64,000 nt of DNA from Flavobacterium dauae (GTDB taxonomy: Bacteria > Bacteroidota > Bacteroidia > Flavobacteriales > Flavobacteriaceae), in NCBI RefSeq assembly GCF_004151275.2, contig NZ_CP130821.1:558001-622000 (forward strand), given 5' to 3'. The notes beneath the pieces were generated by a model. It saw nothing but the letters and a program-made list of their open reading frames with translations, ran no database searches and had not been told where the DNA came from. Position 1 is the first letter of the stretch; every line of letters begins with the position of its first letter. Of the stretch, positions 16,625 to 25,518 are shown piece by piece. A program made the position numbers and the translations under genes.

Positions 16625-18637
16625 ATGCAGGGAGAAGACGACTTAAGGGGACTGGCCAAAATCATGGCTTTTATGCGTGCGGTAAGTATCCTGTTGGTAC
16701 TGATGCACTTTTACTGGTTCTGCTACGGTTTCTTTGCCGGACGGGGCTGGACATTGGAGCTTGTCGGTAAGGTACTGACCAATTTTAACCGGACAGCGGG
16801 GCTATTTTCGCACACGCTTTACAGCAAGATTTTTGTGCTGGTACTACTGGCGTTAAGCTGTCTTGGAACCAAGGGGGTAAAGAACGAAAAAATCACATGG
16901 CGTAAAATCTACACTGTATTAGCCATCGGATTTGTGCTGTTTTTCCTAAACACACCGCTGCTGGAATTACCGGCAGTATTGGCAGCTTCCCTCTATATAC
17001 TGACCACTTCATTGGGTTACATCGCCCTTATGGTAGCCGGAGCATGGATGACGCGCCTGCTGCGAAGCAACCTGATGGACGATGTTTTCAACAACGAGAA
17101 TGAAAGCTTCCAGCAGGAAACAAAGTTGATGCAAAATGAATATTCCGTCAACCTGCCTACGAAATTTTATTACAGGAAAAAATGGAACGACGGCTGGATT
17201 AACGTCGTCAATCCTTTTCGGGCAACGATCGTGCTGGGAACACCGGGTTCGGGTAAATCTTATGCCGTTGTAAACAACTACATCAAACAGCAGATTGAGA
17301 AAGGCTTTTCAATGTACATTTACGATTTCAAATTCGATGACCTCTCTACCGTTGCATACAACCATTTACTCAAACACACTGATAAATATAAGGTGGCACC
17401 GAAGTTTTATGTCATCAATTTTGACAATCCGCGAAAAAGCCACCGTTGCAACCCACTCAATCCCGATTTCATGACGGATATATCGGATGCCTACGAAGCA
17501 GCCTATACCATCATGCTGAACCTCAATCGCAGCTGGATCCAGAAACAGGGAGATTTTTTCGTGGAATCACCAATTATTTTACTTGCCGCTATTATCTGGT
17601 TCCTAAAAATTTATGAGAACGGAAAATATTGTACGTTCCCTCACGCCATCGAATTACTGAATAAAAAGTATTCGGACGTGTTTACCATACTTACTTCATA
17701 CCCCGCACTGGAAAACTATTTGTCGCCCTTTATGGATGCCTGGCAGGGAGGCGCACAGGATCAGCTTCAGGGACAGATTGCATCAGCAAAAATTCCTTTG
17801 TCGCGGATGATCTCCCCGCAATTGTACTGGGTGATGACGGGTGACGATTTTTCACTGGACATCAATCATCCGGAAGAACCCAAAATTCTGTGCGTGGGCA
17901 ACAACCCCGACAGGCAAAATATCTATTCGGCAGCATTGGGGCTGTACAATTCTAGGATTGTCAAACTCATTAATAAAAAAGGGCAGCTAAAAAGTTCGGT
18001 CATCATCGATGAACTGCCTACGATTTACTTTAGAGGACTGGATAACCTGATCGCGACGGCGAGAAGCAATAAGGTGGCTGTATGCCTGGGCTTTCAGGAC
18101 TTTTCGCAATTGACAAGGGATTATGGCGATAAAGAAAGCAAGGTCATCCAGAATACGGTTGGTAATATTTTCAGCGGTCAGGTTGTGGGCGAAACGGCAA
18201 AAAGCCTGAGCGAGCGTTTCGGTAAAGTGTTGCAGAAACGCCAGAGCATGACCATCAACCGCAACGACAAATCCACATCCATATCTACGCAGCTGGACAG
18301 CCTAATTCCGGCTTCTAAAATCTCAACACTCACACAGGGAATGTTCGTAGGTTCCGTATCGGACAACTTTGATGAGCGTATCGAACAAAAGATATTCCAT
18401 GCTGAAATCGTGGTGGATAACGATAAAGTAGCAGCCGAAACAAAAGCTTATAAAAAGATACCGCAGATCCTGTCCTTTGCGGATGAAAAGGGTATCGATA
18501 CGATGAAGCGACAAATTGAAGCGAATTACAAACAGGTAAAATCAGATATAGTCCATATTATTGAAACTGAGATTGACCGGATAAAAAATGATCCGGAGTT
18601 GCAACACCTGATAGCCGACGAAAGTAAGTCGTCATAG
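16625..18637 (+). CDS. mobC: MobC/TraG-type conjugation coupling ATPase (T4CP)
   Basis: The coupling protein brings the relaxase-DNA complex to the mating channel at the inner membrane. The 670-aa protein has an N-terminal YWFCY-type membrane domain (YWFCY at residues 30-34, with about four hydrophobic segments to ~residue 140). Walker A GTPGSGKS follows at ~204-211, and the C-terminal TraM-recognition-like domain contains VIIDELPT and GFQDFSQL. It starts at the ATG at 16625, 140 bp from the divergent phosphatase gene. The length and layout are those of Bacteroidetes ICE coupling proteins. Confidence 0.92.
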   Translation: MQGEDDLRGLAKIMAFMRAVSILLVLMHFYWFCYGFFAGRGWTLELVGKVLTNFNRTAGLFSHTLYSKIFVLVLLALSCLGTKGVKNEKITWRKIYTVLAIGFVLFFLNTPLLELPAVLAASLYILTTSLGYIALMVAGAWMTRLLRSNLMDDVFNNENESFQQETKLMQNEYSVNLPTKFYYRKKWNDGWINVVNPFRATIVLGTPGSGKSYAVVNNYIKQQIEKGFSMYIYDFKFDDLSTVAYNHLLKHTDKYKVAPKFYVINFDNPRKSHRCNPLNPDFMTDISDAYEAAYTIMLNLNRSWIQKQGDFFVESPIILLAAIIWFLKIYENGKYCTFPHAIELLNKKYSDVFTILTSYPALENYLSPFMDAWQGGAQDQLQGQIASAKIPLSRMISPQLYWVMTGDDFSLDINHPEEPKILCVGNNPDRQNIYSAALGLYNSRIVKLINKKGQLKSSVIIDELPTIYFRGLDNLIATARSNKVAVCLGFQDFSQLTRDYGDKESKVIQNTVGNIFSGQVVGETAKSLSERFGKVLQKRQSMTINRNDKSTSISTQLDSLIPASKISTLTQGMFVGSVSDNFDERIEQKIFHAEIVVDNDKVAAETKAYKKIPQILSFADEKGIDTMKRQIEANYKQVKSDIVHIIETEIDRIKNDPELQHLIADESKSS

Positions 18638-18694
18638 TATGTTCTTACAAAACACCGCTAAAAGTCGGTATGTACTCTTACTAAATTTGCACTT

Positions 18695-18731
18695 ATAAAC
18701 AATTTTGTTTAAATAAAATTGTTTATCTTTG
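18695..18731 (+). promoter_or_regulatory. Palindromic operator overlapping the promoter of the HTH-DUF6922/AbiEii operon
   Basis: The 12-bp arms ATAAACAATTTT (18695-18706) and AAAATTGTTTAT (18715-18726) are perfectly inverted. The right arm overlaps TATCTTTG (18724-18731), a match to the Bacteroidetes -7 box TAnnTTTG. The start codon is only 5 nt further on, so the mRNA may be nearly leaderless. Autorepression by the HTH protein is inferred. Confidence 0.65.
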
Positions 18732-18735
18732 TAGT

Positions 18736-19245
18736 ATGGACAACGAATTAACCATATTGAAAGGCATACATCCGGGATTTTTCCTTGCCAATGAACTGCG
18801 CAAGAGAAAAATATCCAAGGGGCAGCTTGCGCTACGTATCAGCGAATACCCACAGGTTATCGGCGATATTACCCATGGCAAACGCAGGCTGTCCCCCCGC
18901 ATTGCCCTGAAGCTGGATAATGCCATCGGTAAGGAAGAGGGGTTTTTCCTGTTACTGCAAGCTTGGTTCGATATCTACGAGGAAAAGCGATTACAGCAGC
19001 AAAACGATAAACCTGACACAACAAAATTCAGATCCGGTATTTTTTGGGATACAGACATCAACAACATTGATTGGAGCAAACAATACAGGGCTGTTATACA
19101 GCGCATATTCGAGCGTGGAAACGATGAAGAAAAGAAAGAGATCACCCGTTTTTACGGATCGAAAAAAACACAGTCCGTACTTGCCGCTCTGAAAGGGAAA
19201 ACCGATGCTCCGCCCAAAGTAAACAAACGCCATGCTACACTTTAA
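18736..19245 (+). CDS. HigA-like HTH antitoxin fused to a DUF6922-like domain
   Basis: This 169-aa protein has an XRE/HigA-type HTH in residues ~8-75 (HPGFFLANELRKRKISKGQLA, then VIGDITHGKRRLSPRIALKLD). The C-terminal region has a DUF6922-like core, FWDTDINNIDW, then VIQRIFERGNDEEKKEITRFYG. It overlaps the next gene, an AbiEii-like nucleotidyltransferase, by 14 bp. Together they form a likely type IV-like toxin-antitoxin or abortive-infection pair. The promoter carries a perfect palindrome, as expected for autoregulation. Confidence 0.8.
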   Translation: MDNELTILKGIHPGFFLANELRKRKISKGQLALRISEYPQVIGDITHGKRRLSPRIALKLDNAIGKEEGFFLLLQAWFDIYEEKRLQQQNDKPDTTKFRSGIFWDTDINNIDWSKQYRAVIQRIFERGNDEEKKEITRFYGSKKTQSVLAALKGKTDAPPKVNKRHATL

Positions 19246-19876
19246 TACGGTAAACGTTCTGTTGAAAGACAGTCTGGATTTTATAATGCAGGCTGAAATT
19301 TTTAATGATTTTCGGTTGGTGGGTGGTACTTCATTGAGCTTGCAACTTGGCCATAGGGAATCTGTTGATATTGATGTCTTTACAGACGCACCCTACGGTA
19401 CCATCGATTTTGCAGCAATCGACCGTTTTCTGCAACAAAATTTTGCATACGTACACCATACCCGCACATTGCCGGCGATGGGTAAATCATATCTTATCGG
19501 TTCTGCGGCGGATCACGCCGTGAAACTTGATGTTTTTTATACCGAGGCGTTTATCCAGCCACCTTTGCTGAATAATCATATCCGTTTGGCTACCATCGAT
19601 GAAATCGTAGCCATGAAAATAGATGTGGTGCAGCGTACCGGACGCAAAAAAGACTTTTGGGATCTTCACGAGATTATGGACGATTACAGCCTGGATCAAA
19701 TGCTAGCACTCCATAAAAAACGGTATCCTTATACGCATAATGCAAACCTTATTATCAAAAATCTTACGGATTTCACCAGTGCTGACGGGGATTTTGACCC
19801 CATCTGCCTGCGGGGAAAATTCTGGGAGTTGATCAAATACGACCTAACAGCAGCTTTTGGCGATGCCAAGCTTTGA
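19232..19876 (+). CDS. AbiEii-like nucleotidyltransferase toxin
   Basis: The 214-aa protein has the AbiEii/MenT-type nucleotidyltransferase core near residues 30-50: VGGTSLSLQLGHRESVDIDVF, with a Gly-rich loop and the DxD metal pair. A following conserved block contains DEIVAMKIDVVQRTGRKKDFWDL, seen in this family, where it helps form the active site. Family members modify tRNA or nucleotides and slow growth when the antitoxin is lost. It is translationally coupled to the upstream HTH gene. It may both stabilise the ICE and block phages; this is inference from family and context. Confidence 0.85.
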   Translation: MLHFNTVNVLLKDSLDFIMQAEIFNDFRLVGGTSLSLQLGHRESVDIDVFTDAPYGTIDFAAIDRFLQQNFAYVHHTRTLPAMGKSYLIGSAADHAVKLDVFYTEAFIQPPLLNNHIRLATIDEIVAMKIDVVQRTGRKKDFWDLHEIMDDYSLDQMLALHKKRYPYTHNANLIIKNLTDFTSADGDFDPICLRGKFWELIKYDLTAAFGDAKL

Positions 19877-19964
19877 AAGATGATGATCTGAATAGCCTGG
19901 TTTTTCTATATTTTTTCTTTTACATCACTTTTTATTAACTTTCACCCGTCGTATTCAACGATTT

Positions 19965-20549
19965 ATGGAAAGAATGTCTGCTTTCGACGAAAAAGAGCTA
20001 CTTGCAGCTTTGCGGGGTGGGGATCCTACTGCTTTCAGTTCCATATTCCACAGATTTCATTCTTCACTGGTTTTCTTTGCAGAAAGAATTCTGACGGGGT
20101 ACGATATAACGGAAGCGGAAGAAACGGTACAGGACACTTTCATTAAACTATACGACCGCAAGGAAGCTTTTGATACGCTTCAGAACATCAAGGCTTTTCT
20201 TTACATCACCACCAAGAACGCGTGCTATGACCGCATTGCAAAGGAAAAGGTACGTCGTAAACGCTTTGACAGCTACATTGCCACCTTCGAGGAAGCGGAC
20301 GACCATATCCTACGTGAAATTACCTATGCCGAAGTGATACGGGAGGTCAGCATGGCAATAGACCTGTTACCGGAAAAATGCAGGGTGATTATGAAGCAGT
20401 TTTTCGATGAAGACAAAACTGCCAAAGAAATTGCCGATGACCTTGATATTACGGTAAGTACGGTAAACAACCAAAAAGCACGGGCTGTCGTGCTTCTGAA
20501 AAAAAGGCTTTCGGGAGCCGGAATCGCCCTTTTGTTGCTTTCCCTTTAA
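19965..20549 (+). CDS. ECF (FecI-like) RNA polymerase sigma factor
   Basis: This is a 194-aa sigma-70 family protein of the extracytoplasmic-function type. Region 2 spans ~residues 25-95, with AEETVQDTFIKLYDRKEAF as region 2.3-2.4. Region 4 spans ~130-185, with LPEKCRVIMKQFFDEDKTAKEIAD followed by an HTH. A second possible start lies at codon 4. It is 60 bp upstream of a FecR-type anti-sigma gene, followed by an STN-domain SusC. In such systems substrate binding to the receptor releases the sigma factor, which activates the receptor operon. Confidence 0.93.
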   Translation: MERMSAFDEKELLAALRGGDPTAFSSIFHRFHSSLVFFAERILTGYDITEAEETVQDTFIKLYDRKEAFDTLQNIKAFLYITTKNACYDRIAKEKVRRKRFDSYIATFEEADDHILREITYAEVIREVSMAIDLLPEKCRVIMKQFFDEDKTAKEIADDLDITVSTVNNQKARAVVLLKKRLSGAGIALLLLSL

Positions 20550-20609
20550 TTTTTTTCATTTTCCTTTAGAGAAGCTGTTGCATTTTTCCGTTTCTACGAA
20601 AAAGAAACA

Positions 20610-21776
20610 ATGCACGGGCAAGGTATTAACCGAAGTTTTAAACTGGGCGACATCATCCGCAAGCACATACAGCAACAAGAACTGGATAAGGAGGAACAAC
20701 GCCTGCTTACGGCATGGTTAGCGGAAGATCCGGAAAACCGGAAACTTTTTGACAGCCTTGGCGACCAGCAGTCGCTTGCCAATGCAATCAGGAGAATGCG
20801 GCAAAGTGATACTGCCATCCAGTGGGATATGGTTAACCGCCGGATCATCAGGCAGCGTGCGATAAAACGAATAAGGCGGTGGGCACCTGCTGCCGCAGCG
20901 GTGCTGTTGTTTTTCACGACCGGTCTGTGGTATTTTATCGACAGCAAAACCGTACCGGAGCCGCCCGTGTCTCCTTTGGCTACTGTTGAAGATGTGGCAC
21001 CGGGCACCAACCGGGCAACTCTTACGCTGGACGGCGGAGAATCCATTGTATTAAGTGAAGAAAAAGAAGGTATATCCATTACGGATGAAAGTATTCATTA
21101 TGACGACGGCACCTCGATTACAAAAACAGGGAAAATTGTCTATGCTACGATCAGCACACCACGTGCAGGTCAATACCATATAACCTTAGCCGATGGTAGC
21201 AGGGTATGGTTAAATGCGCAGACTTCATTACGTTATCCTACCCGTTTTGAATCCGACTCACGCGAGGTTTATATTGACGGGGAAGCATTTTTCGAGGTTG
21301 CCCATCTAAACGGCAAGCCATTCACTGTACATACGCCTTTACAGGATGTGATTGTGATGGGAACATCTTTCAACGTGTATGCGTATAAACAAGATAGTTC
21401 GCAGGTTACTACATTGGCTACCGGTAAGGTACGGATTGAAGGTACCGGCGACCATAAAAATACGGTTCATTCAATACTTTCACCCGGACAGCAGGCTGTT
21501 TTTGAAAATGGAAAAATGAACGTCAGACAGGTGGATGTCAACGGATATACATCGTGGAAAGACGGCTACTACATATTAGACAGCTACGACATTCATCAAT
21601 TTGCAAAGCAGATGGAACGCTGGTATGATGTGGATTTTGAAATCTCATCCGATAAACACATAAAAATATCGGGGGTCCTCTCGCGGAATCTTAACCTTTC
21701 AGAAGTGCTCTCTTCGATTTCGCAGAACCAGAATATTAAATTTGAAGTCAACGGAAGGAGGATAAAGGTATTGTAA
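20610..21776 (+). CDS. FecR-family anti-sigma factor
   Basis: The 388-aa inner-membrane protein has a cytoplasmic N-terminal domain (residues 1-88) that would bind the sigma factor. One transmembrane helix spans ~91-109 (APAAAAVLLFFTTGLWYF). The periplasmic FecR domain begins near YHITLADGSRVWLN, and a C-terminal DUF4974-like domain contains WYDVDFEI. It receives the signal from the STN domain of the downstream SusC. It sits between its sigma gene and susC on the same strand. Confidence 0.93.
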   Translation: MHGQGINRSFKLGDIIRKHIQQQELDKEEQRLLTAWLAEDPENRKLFDSLGDQQSLANAIRRMRQSDTAIQWDMVNRRIIRQRAIKRIRRWAPAAAAVLLFFTTGLWYFIDSKTVPEPPVSPLATVEDVAPGTNRATLTLDGGESIVLSEEKEGISITDESIHYDDGTSITKTGKIVYATISTPRAGQYHITLADGSRVWLNAQTSLRYPTRFESDSREVYIDGEAFFEVAHLNGKPFTVHTPLQDVIVMGTSFNVYAYKQDSSQVTTLATGKVRIEGTGDHKNTVHSILSPGQQAVFENGKMNVRQVDVNGYTSWKDGYYILDSYDIHQFAKQMERWYDVDFEISSDKHIKISGVLSRNLNLSEVLSSISQNQNIKFEVNGRRIKVL

Positions 21777-21799
21777 TTAAAGATTTCATGTGTTTGGAA

Positions 21800-21851
21800 C
21801 TGACAAATTAAAAATGCCGTCCCGAGGACGAGTCGGGACGGCGATTGTCAG
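21800..21851 (+). ncRNA. Two-stem leader hairpin in front of susC
   Basis: An outer stem CTGACAA/TTGTCAG (21800-21806, 21845-21851) encloses a 10-bp stem GCCGTCCCGA/TCGGGACGGC (21816-21825, 21833-21842) with a 7-nt loop. No T-run follows, so it is probably not a simple terminator. It may be an attenuator, an RNA-stabilising element or a processing site between fecR and susC, whose start is 57 nt on. Confidence 0.5.
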
Positions 21852-21907
21852 GCATTCTCAAAAGATTACTAACAAAATAATTATCTGCACCTAACATCAA
21901 CAAAGGT

Positions 21908-24900
21908 ATGAATTTTAAGATTCATGCAAAGGGGGATATGTTTTATCATCAACGACAAATCCCCTCACGCATTAACAACTTATCCAGCTATTTTCTTGCG
22001 ATGAAATTGATAGTACTACTAATGATTACAACTTTTAGTTCAGCATCTGCAAATCTTTTTGCGCAGCAGATCGACCTTGATTTAAAGAACGTTGATATCA
22101 AAAATGCGTTTATTGAAATTACACGTAAAGCGGGGTATAATTTTATTTACAGCGAGGAAATCCTCCAAATCGCTCATCCAGTAACCATTACCATCCATAA
22201 AACAAAAGTGGAGGAAGCTATCAGTGAGCTGTTTAAAGGACAGCCATTTGATTACTCAATCAAAGGTAAAACCGTCACCGTAAAACTGAAGAACGGACGA
22301 AAAGCACTTAACCTCATGACTACCGGACAAATAACAGTTTTCGGCACGGTCACAGATTCCACAGGCACACCCTTACCGGGAGTAACGGTGTCCGTAGTAG
22401 GATCGGATCTGAAAACCATCACCAATAGTGACGGAACATACAGAATCACAGTTGCCTCCGTTGAAAATCTTTTGTCGTTTTCACTTTTGGGATACCGGTC
22501 TGTTACGATACCATCCGGTACCGGAAAATTAGATATAGTACTTAAACAGGTATATACGGAGCTTTCGGAAGTGGATGTTAGTGTGAATACGGGCTATCAG
22601 GTATTGCCGAAAGAAAGGGCGACCGGTAGTTTTGTATATATTGATAGTAACTTGTTTAATCGTAGTGTGTCAACAAATATTTTAGATAGATTAAATGGAA
22701 TAACAAGTGGCTTATTATTTAATGGGCTGGCACTTAATACCCCGATTGATTACCCTTCACAATCAGGCAAAAATTTAGGTGTTAATATTCGCGGAGAAAA
22801 TACAATTAATGCTCCAACAGACCCATTAATAGTTTTAGACAACTTTCCATATGAAGGTAATTTATCAAGTATCAATCCGAATGATATAGAAAGTATATCA
22901 GTTCTTAAAGACGCAGCGGCGGCAAGCATATGGGGTGCGAAAGCCGGAAATGGAGTTATAGTTATTAGTACAAAAAGTGCAAAATATCACTCGAAGGTTA
23001 CAATAGATTTTAATTCAAGTTTAAATATTTTGAGCGCCCCAAATCTATTTGACAATCTTCGTTATATTTCATCCAAAGACTATATAGGGGTGGAACGGTT
23101 ACTTTTTGAAAATCAATATTTTAATGATGCTTTATCAAACGAAACTACTCATCCGGCAGTTTCACCAGCCGTAATATTATTAAATCAGCATAAAGAAGGA
23201 GATCTATCGGAAAGTGAACTCGAAGAACAACTTTTATATCTAAGTCTGCAAGATATAAGAAAAGATTATGACCAATACATATATAGAAGTTCCAAACAAC
23301 AACAATATTACTTAGCACTAAAAGGAGGCAATGACAACCATTCTTTTCACATATCAACAGGATATGATAATAATCAAAGAAACTTTATTAAAAGCCGTGA
23401 TCAAAGAAACACAATAAATATAGGACATAACACACAGCTCTTTAAAAAGCTAACCCTGCACTCCAACCTACTTTATAGTAGAAGTAAATATGAGAATATT
23501 GATAACGATTATCTGTATGGACGAAATACAAGTTTGAGCAGCATATACTCTGGAATATTTCCATACGCTCGTCTAATTGATGAGTTTGGCGACCCTGCTT
23601 CGATAGAAAGGGGAAATACCACAGCATATAAAAATAGTATGGAGTCGGTAGGTTTTAAAGACTGGTCGTTCCGCCCTTATCAAGAATTTCTTTTAGCCGA
23701 CGAAAGCCAGAGAATATCTGATATAACGATGCGATTCAACCTACACTACAAAATCTCTGCCCCCTTAAGCTTGAATGTCTTATATCAATATCAAAACCAA
23801 GTTATTAATAGAAGAAATTATAGTGATTCAGAAAGTTTTCAAGTAAGGGATTTAATAAACAAATTCGCGCAATTTGATGAAGCTACTGTATCCACAACTT
23901 ATATTTATCCAGAAGGTGCATTATTAAATGTCAACACATATGATTGGAAATCAAACAATCTTCGCGGACAATTAAACTATGATCGTACAATTGACAAACA
24001 CAACGTAACAGGGATACTGGGCACCGAAGTTCGTCAAATCAATGTTAGTGGATGGGGAAATACTTCATATGGCTACGATGATCAGTTTGGTACAAGTGTA
24101 ATGAATCTTGACTATACGAGAGCTTATCCAACGAATCCAAGTGGAACCGGTTATATCCAAGCACCGACGGGTGGAGAATATGGAGATTTACAACGATATA
24201 TTTCCTATTATACGAATTTAGGGTACTCATTCGAAGATAAATATATCCTAAATTTCAGTGCCAGAAAAGATGGTTCAAATCTTTTCGGCGTAAATACAAA
24301 TAATCGATTTACCCCCCTTTGGTCTGCCGGTTTAGGTTGGAATCTATCTAAAGAAAATTTTTATCATTCCCGTTTAATCCCTTACCTAAAGTTGCGAGTC
24401 ACCTATGGTTATAATGGTAATATAGGTACGACACCAGCCCAATTAACGGGGAGATATACCGGACCAAGGGCAGAAACCCCATTTCAATCTATTACGATTA
24501 TATCCGCTCCAAATCCCGAATTACGATGGGAAAGAATAAGGAATCTAAATACAGGATTAGATTTTTCATCAAAAAACAATAGGTTATCTGGTACGTTGGA
24601 ATGGTACAGAAAAGACGGTATTGATTTACTACAGCCCACTCCGTTGTCCCCTCAGACTGGCTTTAACAGCTTTATGGGTAACTTTGCAAAGGTACGAACG
24701 AAAGGCATAGACATAACGTTTAACAGTTTAAATACGAAAGGTTTTATTAACTGGAACACAACTTTACTCTATAGTTTTCTTGAGGATAAGCTTCTTAGGT
24801 ATGATGTTAAACCAACCGCTCAATCGGTATGGTACGGACGGTCATTAGTGGTGGGAAAATCCATGTACGGTCTTTACAGCTATGCGTGGGAAGGATTAGA

Positions 24901-25510
24901 TCCGCAGAACGGAGATCCTTTAGGTACTATAGATGGAGAAATTAGCAAAGATTATATTGCAATTGTTAATAATTACCTCCCCGATAGTTTAGTATACCAT
25001 GGTTCAAATAGACCTACTCATTTTGGTTCAATACGAAACGAATTCACTTATAAGAATTTAAGTTTTTCTGCCAATATTGTTTTTAAGTTAGGATACTATT
25101 TTAGAAGACCGTCCATTAACCTAAACTACAGCTCCATTCTAAAAGGTTCATACACAATAGATTTTGAAAATAGATGGCAAAAACCAGGAAATGAAAAGCA
25201 TAGTAATGTTCCTTCATTGACATATCCAGATAATATCAACAGAAACAACTTCTATCAATATTCCTCAAGTTTAATTGAAAATGCATCACATGTACGTCTT
25301 CAAGATATTCGGATCGCATACTTCTTTGGAAACGACTTGTTGAGCAATATTGGTATTCGTAGGCTTCAAGTTTATTCATATATATCCAATCTGGGAATAA
25401 TTTGGAGAAAGAATAATTATAACATTGATCCTGACGCATATAGTACAAATAGTTCCACAGTATTTCAATCACCTTTTAGCGTTGCGTTTGGTTTGAATCT
25501 AACCTTATAA
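21908..25510 (+). CDS. SusC/RagA-family TonB-dependent receptor with N-terminal STN domain
   Basis: This is a 1200-aa outer-membrane importer. A long N-terminus with a signal peptide ends near residue 52 (NLFAQQ). An STN signalling domain lies at ~55-110, a carboxypeptidase-regulatory-like beta-sandwich at ~120-215, then the plug (with IRGENTINAPTDPLIVLDN) and the beta-barrel, ending FGLNLTL. The STN domain fits control through the upstream FecI/FecR pair. Base composition changes sharply near 22.6 kb: the N-terminal signalling module matches the ICE, while the plug/barrel part is AT-rich like the downstream susD. The substrate is unknown. Confidence 0.95.
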   Translation: MNFKIHAKGDMFYHQRQIPSRINNLSSYFLAMKLIVLLMITTFSSASANLFAQQIDLDLKNVDIKNAFIEITRKAGYNFIYSEEILQIAHPVTITIHKTKVEEAISELFKGQPFDYSIKGKTVTVKLKNGRKALNLMTTGQITVFGTVTDSTGTPLPGVTVSVVGSDLKTITNSDGTYRITVASVENLLSFSLLGYRSVTIPSGTGKLDIVLKQVYTELSEVDVSVNTGYQVLPKERATGSFVYIDSNLFNRSVSTNILDRLNGITSGLLFNGLALNTPIDYPSQSGKNLGVNIRGENTINAPTDPLIVLDNFPYEGNLSSINPNDIESISVLKDAAAASIWGAKAGNGVIVISTKSAKYHSKVTIDFNSSLNILSAPNLFDNLRYISSKDYIGVERLLFENQYFNDALSNETTHPAVSPAVILLNQHKEGDLSESELEEQLLYLSLQDIRKDYDQYIYRSSKQQQYYLALKGGNDNHSFHISTGYDNNQRNFIKSRDQRNTINIGHNTQLFKKLTLHSNLLYSRSKYENIDNDYLYGRNTSLSSIYSGIFPYARLIDEFGDPASIERGNTTAYKNSMESVGFKDWSFRPYQEFLLADESQRISDITMRFNLHYKISAPLSLNVLYQYQNQVINRRNYSDSESFQVRDLINKFAQFDEATVSTTYIYPEGALLNVNTYDWKSNNLRGQLNYDRTIDKHNVTGILGTEVRQINVSGWGNTSYGYDDQFGTSVMNLDYTRAYPTNPSGTGYIQAPTGGEYGDLQRYISYYTNLGYSFEDKYILNFSARKDGSNLFGVNTNNRFTPLWSAGLGWNLSKENFYHSRLIPYLKLRVTYGYNGNIGTTPAQLTGRYTGPRAETPFQSITIISAPNPELRWERIRNLNTGLDFSSKNNRLSGTLEWYRKDGIDLLQPTPLSPQTGFNSFMGNFAKVRTKGIDITFNSLNTKGFINWNTTLLYSFLEDKLLRYDVKPTAQSVWYGRSLVVGKSMYGLYSYAWEGLDPQNGDPLGTIDGEISKDYIAIVNNYLPDSLVYHGSNRPTHFGSIRNEFTYKNLSFSANIVFKLGYYFRRPSINLNYSSILKGSYTIDFENRWQKPGNEKHSNVPSLTYPDNINRNNFYQYSSSLIENASHVRLQDIRIAYFFGNDLLSNIGIRRLQVYSYISNLGIIWRKNNYNIDPDAYSTNSSTVFQSPFSVAFGLNLTL

Positions 25511-25518
25511 TACTTACA

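Noticed and set aside
21816..21842. Loop containing ACGA, resembling a guanidine-II (mini-ykkC) hairpin
   Set aside because: There is only one hairpin, the loop is seven bases rather than a four-base loop, and the downstream genes are not guanidine-related.
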